This document shows positions 15,577-24,178 of a stretch of 64,000 nt of DNA, piece by piece. Positions within the stretch are counted from its first letter, which is position 1. Every line of letters starts with the position of its first letter. Location: NCBI RefSeq assembly GCF_016888005.1, contig NZ_JAFDVE010000003.1, positions 1-64,000 of the forward strand. The letters run 5' to 3'. Origin of the DNA: Phycicoccus sp. CSK15P-2 (GTDB lineage: Bacteria > Actinomycetota > Actinomycetes > Actinomycetales > Dermatophilaceae). The notes below the pieces were generated by a model, which saw only the letters and a program-made list of their open reading frames with translations, was not told where the DNA came from and ran no database searches. Made by a program: the position numbers and the translations under genes.

Positions 15577-16685
15577 GGGTCGCCCTGCTCACGTACTCGA
15601 CCAAGCCGCGCGGTGGGGTGGTGCACACCCTCGCGCTGGCCGAGAGCCTCGCCGCCCTCGGGGTCGAGGTCGAGGTCTGGACGCTCGGCCGAGGCGGGGA
15701 CGCCGGGTTCTTCCGGCCGGTCGACCCCGCCGTGACCGTCCACGCGGTGCCGTTCCCGGAGCGCGCGGACGAGGACGTCGGGACGCGGATCGTCCGCTCG
15801 ATCCACGTCTTGCGCGACGCGTTCGACCCCGGTCGCTACGACATCGTGCACGCCCAGGACTGCATCAGCGCGAATGCCGCCCTGCCCTGTCTGCGCACGG
15901 TCCACCACCTCGACACCTTCACGACCCCCGAGCTCGCGGCCTGTCACGAGCGGGCCCTCGTGGAGCCGACGCTCCGGATCTGCGTGTCGGCGGCGGTGGC
16001 CGAGGAGGTGCGCAGCGGCTGGGGGCTGGAGCCGGTCGTCATCCCCAACGGGGTCGACGCCGCACGCTTCGCCGCCGGCGCGGACGACCGGCCCGGGCGG
16101 GCACGCTGGGCCGACCGCCTCGGGCCCTACGTGCTCGCCCTCGGCGGGATCGAGCCGCGCAAGGGCAGTGTCGACCTCCTCCGCGCGATGGCGGCGACGC
16201 AGCAGGCCCGTCCCGACGTCCGCCTCGTGTACGCCGGTGGCGAGACACTTTTCGACTACCGCGACTACCGGGTGGAGTTCGACGCCGTGGCCGTGGAGCT
16301 CGGCATCGACGTCGAGGTGCTCGGCGTCATCGACGAGCCGGATCTGCCCGCGCTCGTCGCACAGGCCGAGGCGCTGGGATTCGTCTCGACCAAGGAGGGA
16401 TTCGGGCTCGCGGCGATGGAGGCGCTGGCCGCCGGGGTCCCCGTCGTCGCCCGGGACCTTCCGGTGCTGCGGGAGGTGCTGGGCGAGGCCGTGACGTACG
16501 CGAGGACCCCGGACGACATCGCGGCGCGGCTGCTCGACGCGCTGGAGGGCCGCCACCCCGGACCGCAGCCGGGGCGGGACCTGGCGGCGAGGTTCACCTG
16601 GGCGGCCGCGGCCCGGGCGCACCTGGACCTCTACACCGCCCACCTGGCGCGCGGGACGGAGGGACCGGACGCACGCCGGCGCTGA
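15573..16685 (+). CDS. MSMEG_0565-family glycosyltransferase
   Basis: A 370-residue GT4 glycosyltransferase. The N-terminal domain begins RVALLTYSTKPRGGVVHTLALAE, followed by DIVHAQDCISANA. The C-terminal nucleotide-sugar domain shows LALGGIEPRKGSVDLLRAM and the EX7E motif in STKEGFGLAAMEALAAG. This is the glycosyltransferase that accompanies nitrilase clusters in mycobacteria (MSMEG_0565). Its presence suggests that the product of the cluster is glycosylated, which a pure cyanide-assimilation pathway would not require. GTG start with a 4-nt overlap, so it is the last gene of the operon; the next gene begins 88 bp downstream. Confidence 0.87.
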   Translation: MRVALLTYSTKPRGGVVHTLALAESLAALGVEVEVWTLGRGGDAGFFRPVDPAVTVHAVPFPERADEDVGTRIVRSIHVLRDAFDPGRYDIVHAQDCISANAALPCLRTVHHLDTFTTPELAACHERALVEPTLRICVSAAVAEEVRSGWGLEPVVIPNGVDAARFAAGADDRPGRARWADRLGPYVLALGGIEPRKGSVDLLRAMAATQQARPDVRLVYAGGETLFDYRDYRVEFDAVAVELGIDVEVLGVIDEPDLPALVAQAEALGFVSTKEGFGLAAMEALAAGVPVVARDLPVLREVLGEAVTYARTPDDIAARLLDALEGRHPGPQPGRDLAARFTWAAAARAHLDLYTAHLARGTEGPDARRR

Positions 16686-16773
16686 CGCTCGGCCGGCTGT
16701 CCCCGGCTCCCTACGGCCGGGCGCGGACGTCGGCGGCGACCGCCCGGTCCGCCGGTGTGGGGAGGCTGCGAGG

Positions 16774-18084
16774 ATGTCGGCGATGAACTGGGTCGAGCAC
16801 GTCATCTGGTGGCACGTCTACCCGCTCGGGTTCCTCGGAGCCGACACGACCGGGGAGGACCGCACCCCCGGGCGGGCCCTGCGCGACCTCGAGCCGTGGC
16901 TGGACCACCTCGTGGCGCTCGGTGCGAACGGTCTGGCCCTCGGCCCGGTGTTCGACTCCGCCACCCATGGGTACGACACGACGGACTGGTTCCACGTCGA
17001 CCCCCGGCTCGGCACCGACGACGACCTCGTCCACCTCGTCGAGGCCGCTCACGCCCGCGGCGTGCGGGTCATGCTCGACGGTGTCTTCAACCACGTCGGC
17101 CCGCACTTCCCGGCGCTCGTGGCGGCGCGTCGGGACCCGGCGGCCCCGGAGCGGGCGTTGTTCCGCATCGACGACGGAGACTTCGCGACCTTCGAGGGGC
17201 ACGGCGGCCTTGTCGCCCTCGACCACGACAACCCGGACGTCGCCCGCACCGTCGCCGAGGTCATGACGTCCTGGTGCGAGCGCGCGGGGGTGGACGCCTG
17301 GCGGCTCGACGCCGCCTACGCGGTGCCTCCGGCGTTCTGGGCCGGGGTGCTCCCGCAGGTCCGGGCGGCGCACCCGGACGTCTGGGTGGTCGGCGAGGTC
17401 ATCCACGGCGACTACGTCGGCATCGTGCGCGACGGCGGGCTGGACTCGGTCACCCAGTACGAGCTGTGGCAGGGCGTCTGGCACGCCCTGCAGGACGTCA
17501 ACCTCCACGAGCTCGCCTGGGCTCTGCAGCGCCACGAGGACTTCCTCGCCCACTTCGTGCCGATGACCTTCGTGGGCAACCACGACGTGACCCGCATCGC
17601 CAGCCAGGTCGACGACGGGCGCCACCACGCGCACGCCGCGGTGCTCCTGCTCCTGCTCGGCGGGACGCCCTCGCTCTACGCCGGTGACGAGTACGGGCTG
17701 CGCGCGGTCAAGGAGGAGCGCGTCGGTGGCGACGACGCGATCCGGCCGGCGTTCCCGCCGACGCCGGAGGAGATGGCCGAGGCCGAGCCCGGCCTCCTCG
17801 ACCGCTGGCGCGCGCTCGTCGGGCTGCGCCGACGGTACCCGTGGCTGCACACCGCGCGGACCACGGTGAAGGCCGTCGCCAACGCGACGATGGTCCTCGA
17901 GTCGGCGCCCCGGGGCGAGGCGGGCGGGACCGGTCCGCTCGTCGTCGCCCTCAACCTCGGCGACGACGAGCTCGTGACCCCGCTGGGTGCGTCGGGGACC
18001 TACCTCGTGGGAGCCGACTCCGGCCTGCGCGGCGAGGACCTCGTCGTCGGCGCGCACGGATGGGCCGTCGCCGCTCGCGGCTGA
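16774..18084 (+). CDS. GH13 alpha-amylase-family glycosidase
   Basis: A 436-residue single-barrel GH13 enzyme without a signal peptide. The four conserved regions are visible: DGVFNHVG; the nucleophile Asp179 in DAWRLDAAY; the acid/base Glu208 in VVGEVIHGD; and Asp271 in FVGNHDV. No accessory starch-binding domain is present and the C-terminal beta domain is short (about 380-436). Probable cytoplasmic action on maltooligosaccharide, trehalose or glucosyl-glycerate type substrates; the exact activity is unresolved. Start taken at ATG 16774; ATG 16783, three codons later, is equally possible. It follows the Nit1C operon by 88 bp. Confidence 0.88.
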   Translation: MSAMNWVEHVIWWHVYPLGFLGADTTGEDRTPGRALRDLEPWLDHLVALGANGLALGPVFDSATHGYDTTDWFHVDPRLGTDDDLVHLVEAAHARGVRVMLDGVFNHVGPHFPALVAARRDPAAPERALFRIDDGDFATFEGHGGLVALDHDNPDVARTVAEVMTSWCERAGVDAWRLDAAYAVPPAFWAGVLPQVRAAHPDVWVVGEVIHGDYVGIVRDGGLDSVTQYELWQGVWHALQDVNLHELAWALQRHEDFLAHFVPMTFVGNHDVTRIASQVDDGRHHAHAAVLLLLLGGTPSLYAGDEYGLRAVKEERVGGDDAIRPAFPPTPEEMAEAEPGLLDRWRALVGLRRRYPWLHTARTTVKAVANATMVLESAPRGEAGGTGPLVVALNLGDDELVTPLGASGTYLVGADSGLRGEDLVVGAHGWAVAARG

Positions 18085-18264
18085 CGCCCTCTCCCCGACG
18101 GCTCCGTGGTCGTGACGGGTGGCACGGGCGACCCGCGGCCGATCGGCGGCCGTCCGGCGTTCACGACGACGTCACGAGCACTTCATGATCACCGAGGCCG
18201 TCCCCGCCGCTGTGTGCGCATTGAATGGCGCCGTCCCTCGACCCGCGATGCCAGGAGCCGATCC

Positions 18265-19734
18265 ATGCCCACCACCCGTCGTTCCCTCCTCACCACCGGT
18301 GCCGCCGGCGTCGGCCTCGCCGCCACCGGGGCGATCCCGTCCCTGGCGCAGGCGACGCCGACGCGCCGACCGGACCCGAGCGGGCCGCGCGAGCCGTTCC
18401 CGGCACTGGTCGACGACCCTGACGGCATCCTCGCGCTCGCCGAGGGGTTCAGCTACTCGATCGTGACCCGCACCGGCGTGACGAGGCTCGACAAGGCCCA
18501 GGGCGTCACCCCGTCCGACCACGACGGCATGGCCGTCGTGGCAGCGCGACGCGGCCGCTACACCCTGATCCAGAACCACGAGATCGACCCCGGCGCGCAG
18601 TTCGGCGTCCCGCATGTCCGAGGCACGGTCTACGACCCGGGCGCCGTCGACGCCGGCGGCTGCACGGTCATCACGACCGACCGCGAGGGTCGCAACCACG
18701 GGGAGTTCGTGGCCCTGTCGGGCACCGCCTCGAACTGCGCCGGTGGCCCGACCCCGTGGGGCACCTGGCTGAGCTGCGAGGAGACCGAGGACCGTGCCGG
18801 TGCCCCGTGGGAGGAGGGCGACCGGACGGGCGTCTTCCAGAAGGACCACGGGTACGTCTTCGAGGTCTGGGCCGACGGGAGTGCCGACCCGCGCCCCGTC
18901 CGGTGCCTCGGCCGGTACGCGCACGAGGCTCTCGCCATCGACCACGACCGCACCCACGTCTACCTGTCGGAGGACGCCAGCGGACCCAACGGGCTCTTCT
19001 ACCGGTGGACCGCGCCCCGGGGGCTGCGGCTGGGCCCGCGCGTCCTCACCCGCCTGGCCGCGGACGCCGGGACGCTCGAGGCCATGCAGATCATCATGGA
19101 CGACGGCTCGGTCCTCCCCGACGTCGCGTACCTGACCTCCGCCCAGCTCGGTCGTCCCTTCCCCGTCCGCTGGGTGAAGGTCCCGGACCGTGACGCCAGG
19201 ACGACCTCGGTGCGCGAGCAGTTCGACGACTCCGAGGTGACCCGTGGCCGCAAGTTCGAGGGCGTGTGGGGCACCGACGCAGGCGTGTACGTCGTCAACT
19301 CGTACGCCTGGAAGGACGGCGACCTGCCCTCCGACGCCGTGCCCCACGACGGCATGGTCTGGTTCTACGACTACCGCGCCCGGACCATCCAGCTCGTCAC
19401 CTACTTCCCGCACCAGCCGACGACCGAGGACGGCTCGCCGGCCCGGTTCGACGGCATCAGCTTCGACGGACCCGACAACGTCACCGTCACGCCGTGGGGC
19501 AGCCTCGTCATGGCCGAGGACGGCGAGGGCGCCTCGCACGTCCTCGGTGCCTTCCCCGGCGGACCCACCTATGCCATCGCCCGCAACCAGCTCAACGACT
19601 CGGAGTTCTGCGGGCCGGTCTTCAGCGACGACGGGCGGGTCCTGTTCGTCAACATGCAGGATCCCGGCCTCACCCTCGCCATCACCGGTCCCTGGGAGCG
19701 GTACCTCGGCGGGGAGCCGGCCGGGAGCCGCTGA
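18265..19734 (+). CDS. PhoX/DUF839-family Tat-exported protein
   Basis: A 489-residue secreted protein. The N-terminus TTRRSLLTTGAAGVGLAATG is a Tat signal (twin Arg followed by a hydrophobic stretch). The mature part matches the DUF839/PhoX family of Ca2+/Fe-dependent alkaline phosphatase-like beta-propellers: GWSYSI-like FSYSIVTRTG, HDGMAVV, NHEID, GGCTVI, TPWGTWLSCEE, GRYAHEAL and PWGSLVMAEDGEG. Likely a phosphomonoesterase or propeller of unknown substrate outside the membrane. An AGGAG ribosome site lies 8 nt before this ATG; upstream in-frame codons are not supported. The preceding 180 bp hold no other gene. Confidence 0.88.
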   Translation: MPTTRRSLLTTGAAGVGLAATGAIPSLAQATPTRRPDPSGPREPFPALVDDPDGILALAEGFSYSIVTRTGVTRLDKAQGVTPSDHDGMAVVAARRGRYTLIQNHEIDPGAQFGVPHVRGTVYDPGAVDAGGCTVITTDREGRNHGEFVALSGTASNCAGGPTPWGTWLSCEETEDRAGAPWEEGDRTGVFQKDHGYVFEVWADGSADPRPVRCLGRYAHEALAIDHDRTHVYLSEDASGPNGLFYRWTAPRGLRLGPRVLTRLAADAGTLEAMQIIMDDGSVLPDVAYLTSAQLGRPFPVRWVKVPDRDARTTSVREQFDDSEVTRGRKFEGVWGTDAGVYVVNSYAWKDGDLPSDAVPHDGMVWFYDYRARTIQLVTYFPHQPTTEDGSPARFDGISFDGPDNVTVTPWGSLVMAEDGEGASHVLGAFPGGPTYAIARNQLNDSEFCGPVFSDDGRVLFVNMQDPGLTLAITGPWERYLGGEPAGSR

Positions 19735-19840
19735 CTGGTGCGGTGAGGGCGACACCGTCGAGCGGGTGCTCTGGCTGCCGGCCTCCTCGTCACCCCGGCG
19801 ACTGGTCCGTGGTCGCCGTCATCGTGTCCATTCGGTCGTG

Positions 19841-20455
19841 TCAGCGGCTGTATGGCCCGAGCGCTCGGTGCACGGCATCCACGACGGCTGCGCGATGTTC
19901 GGCGAGCCGTGCGGCACCGTGCGGGTCGGAGTCGACCGCCGAGTGCAACGCCGGGGTGGCGGTCAGCCAGCCTCGAGCCAGCGCGAGGAGCATGGCCAGG
20001 AGGTCGACCGCAGCGATGTCGTCCCGGACCTTGCCCTCGGCCTGTGCGCTACGGATGGCGGCCAGCTTGCGGGCGAAGGACTCTCGCTCCGGCGCGGTGG
20101 GCTCGACGTGCTCGACGCTGCGCCACATCGTCAGCCGGAGCGCCTCCGGATCGGCAACGAGCTGGTCGAAGTAGCCCCCGACGTACGCCGGGAGGTCGTC
20201 CGCGGTGAAAGGCACCTCATCGAGCAGCCGACCGATCGTCGTGTCGATGACGGCGTCGAACAGGCCCTGCTTCGAGCCGAAGTAGACGTAGATCATCCGC
20301 TTGTTCGTCTCGGCCTGCTCGGCGATGCGGTCGACCCGGGCCCCGGCCAGGCCGCGTTCCGCGAACTCAGCTCTCGCCGAAGCCAGAAGCCGTGCTCGCG
20401 TGGCCGCGGCATCGCGTCGGCCCGATCGGGGTCGCCCGGTCGAGTCGCTGGTCAT
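19841..20455 (-). CDS. TetR-family transcriptional regulator
   Basis: A 204-residue TetR repressor. The N-terminal HTH spans about 15-60 (RARLLASARAEFAERGLAGARVDRIAEQAETNKRMIY with YFGSKQGLF). The C-terminal ligand-binding helices include a TetR_C-like PAYVGGYFDQLVADPEALRL segment. It is divergent from an SDR gene with a perfect 14-bp palindrome in the 86-bp gap, so it most likely represses both itself and the SDR and responds to that enzyme's substrate. Ligand unknown. Confidence 0.92.
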   Translation of the reverse strand: MTSDSTGRPRSGRRDAAATRARLLASARAEFAERGLAGARVDRIAEQAETNKRMIYVYFGSKQGLFDAVIDTTIGRLLDEVPFTADDLPAYVGGYFDQLVADPEALRLTMWRSVEHVEPTAPERESFARKLAAIRSAQAEGKVRDDIAAVDLLAMLLALARGWLTATPALHSAVDSDPHGAARLAEHRAAVVDAVHRALGPYSR

Positions 20456-20506
20456 GACAGGACCTTAGTTGTCGTGGCCGGGCGACGAATGGAGGCCGTC
20501 GTGATA

Positions 20507-20520
20507 TAACCATCTGGTTA
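20507..20520. promoter_or_regulatory. TetR operator (TAACCA-TC-TGGTTA)
   Basis: A perfect inverted repeat with 6-bp arms and a 2-bp centre lies between the divergent TetR and SDR genes, inside an AT-rich island unlike the surrounding DNA. TAACCANNTGGTTA-type palindromes are common operators for TetR regulators paired with SDR genes. It is 21 bp before the SDR ATG, where it would block the SDR promoter. Confidence 0.7.
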
Positions 20521-20541
20521 GTTATCTATGCAGGAGACCTG

Positions 20542-21396
20542 ATGCCCTCCACCTGGTTGATCACCGGCACGTCCAGCGGACTCGGACTCGAGCTCACCCG
20601 GCAGCTGCTGGCCCGCGGCGACCGTGTCATCGCCCTCCAGCGTCGTCCGGAGCGCCTGGATCGGCTGCTGCTCGACCACCCGGATGCGCTGTGGGTCCAC
20701 GATGTCGACGTCACGGACGGCCTCCGCGTCCGCTCGGCCGTCGACGGGGCGTGGCGTGACCGAGGCCGGGTCGACGTGGTCGTCGCCAATGCCGGCTTCG
20801 GTCTCTTCGGTGCCCTGGAGGAGCTCGACGACGACGACATCCGCCGGCAGGTCGAGACCAACGTCATGGGGTCGCTGGCACTCATTCGGGCGGCCGTCCC
20901 CCATCTGCGCGAGCAGGGGGGCGGCAAGATCGTGCAGATCTCGAGCATGGCGGGCCAGATGGCCGCCCCCGGAATGTCGCTGTACCACTTGACGAAGTGG
21001 GCCAACGAGGGCTTGGTGGAGGCCCTGCGCGAGGAGCTGGCGCCGTTCGGCATCGAAACCTGCATCGTGGAGCCCGGTTCGGCGCGAACGGAGTTCGGCG
21101 GATCGTCGATGACCGTCGCGAGGTCGCTACCCGCCTACGACGACACCCCTGCCGCGGCCGTCCGAGGCCGCCGCGAGCGTAGTCGGGAGTCGATCCCCGG
21201 GGACGCCGGCCGGATGGCCGGAGCAGTCATCGACGCCACCGGGCACTCTCCGATGCCTCGCCGGCTTCTGCTGGGCTCGGACGCGTACGCGCTGGTCACG
21301 GCATCGGTCCGCGCTCGCCTGGCGGAGGCCGAGGCGCAGGAGGCCATCGCGCGCTCGACCGACGCGGACGACTACGACCCCACCGCACCACACTGA
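20542..21396 (+). CDS. Short-chain dehydrogenase/reductase
   Basis: A 284-residue classical SDR. The cofactor loop is TGTSSGLG (8-15), followed by VVANAGFG (the NAG motif), the catalytic Ser in IVQISSMAG and the YHLTK catalytic Tyr-x3-Lys. A PGSARTEFG turn follows strand 6 as usual. NADP preference is suggested by the basic QRRPER after strand 2. It acts in the cytoplasm on an unknown alcohol or ketone and is probably induced by the ligand of the divergent TetR protein. An AGGAGA ribosome site precedes the ATG. Confidence 0.92.
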   Translation: MPSTWLITGTSSGLGLELTRQLLARGDRVIALQRRPERLDRLLLDHPDALWVHDVDVTDGLRVRSAVDGAWRDRGRVDVVVANAGFGLFGALEELDDDDIRRQVETNVMGSLALIRAAVPHLREQGGGKIVQISSMAGQMAAPGMSLYHLTKWANEGLVEALREELAPFGIETCIVEPGSARTEFGGSSMTVARSLPAYDDTPAAAVRGRRERSRESIPGDAGRMAGAVIDATGHSPMPRRLLLGSDAYALVTASVRARLAEAEAQEAIARSTDADDYDPTAPH

Positions 21397-21564
21397 CCGA
21401 CCCGTCGGACAGAACGGCAAGGCGTCCGAGGAGGACCTCGTCGACTTCTGGGGGGTCCGGGTGGACGTACGGCAACAGGCCGGCCCGGAGACCCAGGTCG
21501 CGGGCCGCCGCGGAGGCGTTCCGACGGCGCGCCGGACGCGCGCGAGGCCTCGTACCGTGGCTCC

Positions 21565-22572
21565 ATGAGTACGAGAGCGAGCATCCGGGACCTCACCGAG
21601 CTCGTCGAGGTCCCGGCAGGTCGGTTCACGATGGGCTCGGCGGACTTCTACCCGGACGAGGGGCCGGTGCGCGACGTCGACGTCTCGGGCTTCCGCATGG
21701 AACGCCACCCGGTGACGAACGCCCGGTTCGCCGTCTTCGTCGCCGAGACCGGGTACGTCACGGTGGCCGAGCAGGAGCTCGACCCCGCGGACTTCCCCGG
21801 GGCGGACCCCGAGCTGCTCGTCCCCGGCGGCCTCGTCTTCACCCCGACCCCCGGTCCGGTACCGCTGTCGGACTGGAGCCGCTGGTGGCGGTGGCAGCCC
21901 GGTGCGTCCTGGCGGCACCCCGGTGGTCCGGGCACCGACCTCGAGGGCCGTGACGAGCACCCGGTCGTCCTCGTCTCCTACGAGGACGCGCTGGCGTACG
22001 CCGCGTGGGCCGGGCGGGACCTGCCCACCGAGGTGGAGGCCGAGTACGCGGCACGCGGCGGGGGACCGGCGACGACCTACGCGTGGGGCGAGCAGCCGGA
22101 CCCGGGTGGCCGGATCATGGCCAACACCTGGCAGGGCCGGTTCCCGTACCGCAACACCGGGGCGAAGGGATGGGCCGGCACCTCACCGGTGGGTGCCTTC
22201 CCCGCCAACGGGTACGGCCTCGTCGACACCATCGGGAACGTCTGGGAGTGGACCCGCACGCTCTACCTCGTCGGCGCCGACCGGGACGCCGCCGATGCGC
22301 TCGCGGCCGCGGGAGACGACGGCGCGAGGCCGGCGCCGGACCCCGGGGCCTCCTCGTGCTGCGCCCCGCAGCGCGCCGAGGCGCTCCCGGCGGCAGACCT
22401 CGCGGCGTCCAGCCGCGCCCCCGGAGAGACCCGTCCGCGCCGGGTCCTCAAGGGTGGCTCACACCTGTGCGCCCCCGAGTACTGCCTGCGCTACCGGCCC
22501 CCTGCACGCTCGCCGCAGTCCGAGGACTCCGCGACCACGCACATCGGCTTCCGCTGCGTCGTCCGCGGCTGA
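21565..22572 (+). CDS. Formylglycine-generating enzyme (sulfatase-modifying factor)
   Basis: A 335-residue FGE/SUMF1 enzyme that converts a Cys in CxPxR sulfatase motifs to formylglycine. Landmarks in order are VPAGRFTMGS, MERHPVTNARFAVFV, HPVVLVSYEDALAYAAWAGRDLPTE, GNVWEWTRT and the copper-binding active-site pair Cys302/Cys307 in GGSHLCAPEYCLRYRP, spaced as in the Streptomyces enzyme. A flexible insert around SSCCAPQRA precedes it. No sulfatase is encoded within this window, so its client must lie elsewhere. Convergent with the efflux gene downstream. Confidence 0.93.
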   Translation: MSTRASIRDLTELVEVPAGRFTMGSADFYPDEGPVRDVDVSGFRMERHPVTNARFAVFVAETGYVTVAEQELDPADFPGADPELLVPGGLVFTPTPGPVPLSDWSRWWRWQPGASWRHPGGPGTDLEGRDEHPVVLVSYEDALAYAAWAGRDLPTEVEAEYAARGGGPATTYAWGEQPDPGGRIMANTWQGRFPYRNTGAKGWAGTSPVGAFPANGYGLVDTIGNVWEWTRTLYLVGADRDAADALAAAGDDGARPAPDPGASSCCAPQRAEALPAADLAASSRAPGETRPRRVLKGGSHLCAPEYCLRYRPPARSPQSEDSATTHIGFRCVVRG

Positions 22573-22586
22573 CCACGGAGGTCAGC
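22568..22586. terminator. Bidirectional hairpin between convergent genes
   Basis: GCTGACC (22568-22574) and GGTCAGC (22580-22586) form a perfect 7-bp stem with a 5-nt loop. The stem contains the stop codon of the formylglycine enzyme on one strand and that of the DHA2 transporter on the other. It could terminate both transcripts, although no T-tract is visible. Confidence 0.4.
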
Positions 22587-24102
22587 GGCCGCTGCCCTCC
22601 GCGGCCTGTCCGGGAACCCGCGCGTCGGTCGACGTCGTGAGCGGCGGAGCGCCCACCCCGCAGTGCCGCACGTGGTGGGTGGGCTCCTCTCGGGGCTCCG
22701 GCTCGAGCACGTCGTCGCGGATGGAGACCGCCGCCACGACGGCCCCGACGAGCAGGGCGCCGACGGCGACCCACATGGCCGTCGTGAAACCGGCGTCGAA
22801 CGCGTCCGGGTCGTCGTACACCCGGCCGGTGAGGCCGGCCAACGCCGGGACCGCCGCGACGGCCACCAGGCCACCCGTACGGGCGACGGCGTTGTTGACG
22901 CCCGAGGCCAGCCCGGCGTGCTCGTCCGGTGCGGCACCGAGGGCCGTGGCGGTGAGCGGGGCGACCAGCACGGAGAGGCCGAGCCCGAACACGAGGACGG
23001 CGGGCAGGACGTCGCCGACGTAGCCGGCGTCCCGCCCGACCCGCAGCATGAGGACCAGGCCGGCCGCGCAGACGACCGGCCCGAGGGCCATCTGCAGCGG
23101 CGGCCCGATGCGTGCGGCGACCTCGCCGGACCACGCGGACAGCAGCAGCATCAGGCCGGTGACGGGCAGCAGGGCGACGCCGGCGGCGACGGGTCCGTAG
23201 CCCAAGACGACCTGGAGCTGGATGACCAGGAGGAAGAACACGACCCCGAACGCGCCGTAGACGATGAACGTGACGACGTTGGCCGCGCTGAACTGGGCCG
23301 ACGAGAACACCGACAAGGGCAGCATGGGGTGGGCCGAGCGCCGCTCGACGACGACGAAGGCGGCGGCCGCCACCGCACCCAGGACCCCCGCGGCCACCAC
23401 CGGGAGGGTCCACCCCTCGTCGCCCGCCGAGATGAGCGCATAGCTGGTTCCGGCGAGAGCCACCGCTCCGACGACCGCGCCGAGCCAGTCCACCCCGCCC
23501 GTGGCCGTCGGGTCCCGGGTGTCGGGCACGTGCCGGGTGGCGACCACCACGAGCACGACCGCGAGCGGGGCGTTGACGAGGAAGACCCACCGCCAGGAGA
23601 CGGCGTCGACCAGCCATCCACCGAGGAACGGGCCGACCGCGGTCGCGACGCCGCTCAGCCCGGACCACGCCCCGATGGCCCGCGCCCGGTCCGCCGGGGT
23701 GACCGAGGCCTGGATGACCGCGAGGCTCGCGGGAGTCAGCAGGGCGCCGCCGACGCCCTGGAGTGCGCGCGCCAGGACGAGGACCTCCTCGGTGGGTGCC
23801 AGCCCGCACAGCAGCGAGGCAGCCGCGAACCACACCACGCCCACGACGAAGACCCGTCGCCGTCCGTAGCGGTCGCCAAGGACCCCGCCGACGAGGATGA
23901 AGGCCGCGAGTGTGAGGGCGTACGCGGTGACGACCCACTGGAGCGCCGTGAAGGACGCGTCGAAGGACTCGCCGATCGCCGGCAGGGCGACGTTGACGAC
24001 CGTCGCGTCGATCCCGCTGAGGCCCGACCCGAGGACCGCCGCGAACAGCAGCCATCGTCCCTGAGCGCTCGACAGCGGCACACGCGCCGGAGCCTGGCCC
24101 AT
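22582..24102 (-). CDS. DHA2-family MFS drug transporter
   Basis: A 506-residue major-facilitator exporter of the EmrB/QacA (DHA2, 14-helix) type, driving proton-coupled efflux of drugs or metabolites. Signatures are the helix-1 GIDATVVNVALPAIGESF, the loop motif GVLGDRYGRRRVFV (motif A), RALQGVGGALLTPASLAVI and the motif C-like SGVATAVGPFLGGWLVD. The C-terminal 45 residues are hydrophilic and disordered. No regulator is adjacent; the divergent neighbour is a degenerate SDR. Confidence 0.92.
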   Translation of the reverse strand: MGQAPARVPLSSAQGRWLLFAAVLGSGLSGIDATVVNVALPAIGESFDASFTALQWVVTAYALTLAAFILVGGVLGDRYGRRRVFVVGVVWFAAASLLCGLAPTEEVLVLARALQGVGGALLTPASLAVIQASVTPADRARAIGAWSGLSGVATAVGPFLGGWLVDAVSWRWVFLVNAPLAVVLVVVATRHVPDTRDPTATGGVDWLGAVVGAVALAGTSYALISAGDEGWTLPVVAAGVLGAVAAAAFVVVERRSAHPMLPLSVFSSAQFSAANVVTFIVYGAFGVVFFLLVIQLQVVLGYGPVAAGVALLPVTGLMLLLSAWSGEVAARIGPPLQMALGPVVCAAGLVLMLRVGRDAGYVGDVLPAVLVFGLGLSVLVAPLTATALGAAPDEHAGLASGVNNAVARTGGLVAVAAVPALAGLTGRVYDDPDAFDAGFTTAMWVAVGALLVGAVVAAVSIRDDVLEPEPREEPTHHVRHCGVGAPPLTTSTDARVPGQAAEGSGR

Positions 24103-24178
24103 CCCGACCTCCTGACCGCGGTGGTCGACCGTGGCCGGGGACGCGCCGCTGCGCCGACGCTAGCGCCTTCGAGGCCGC

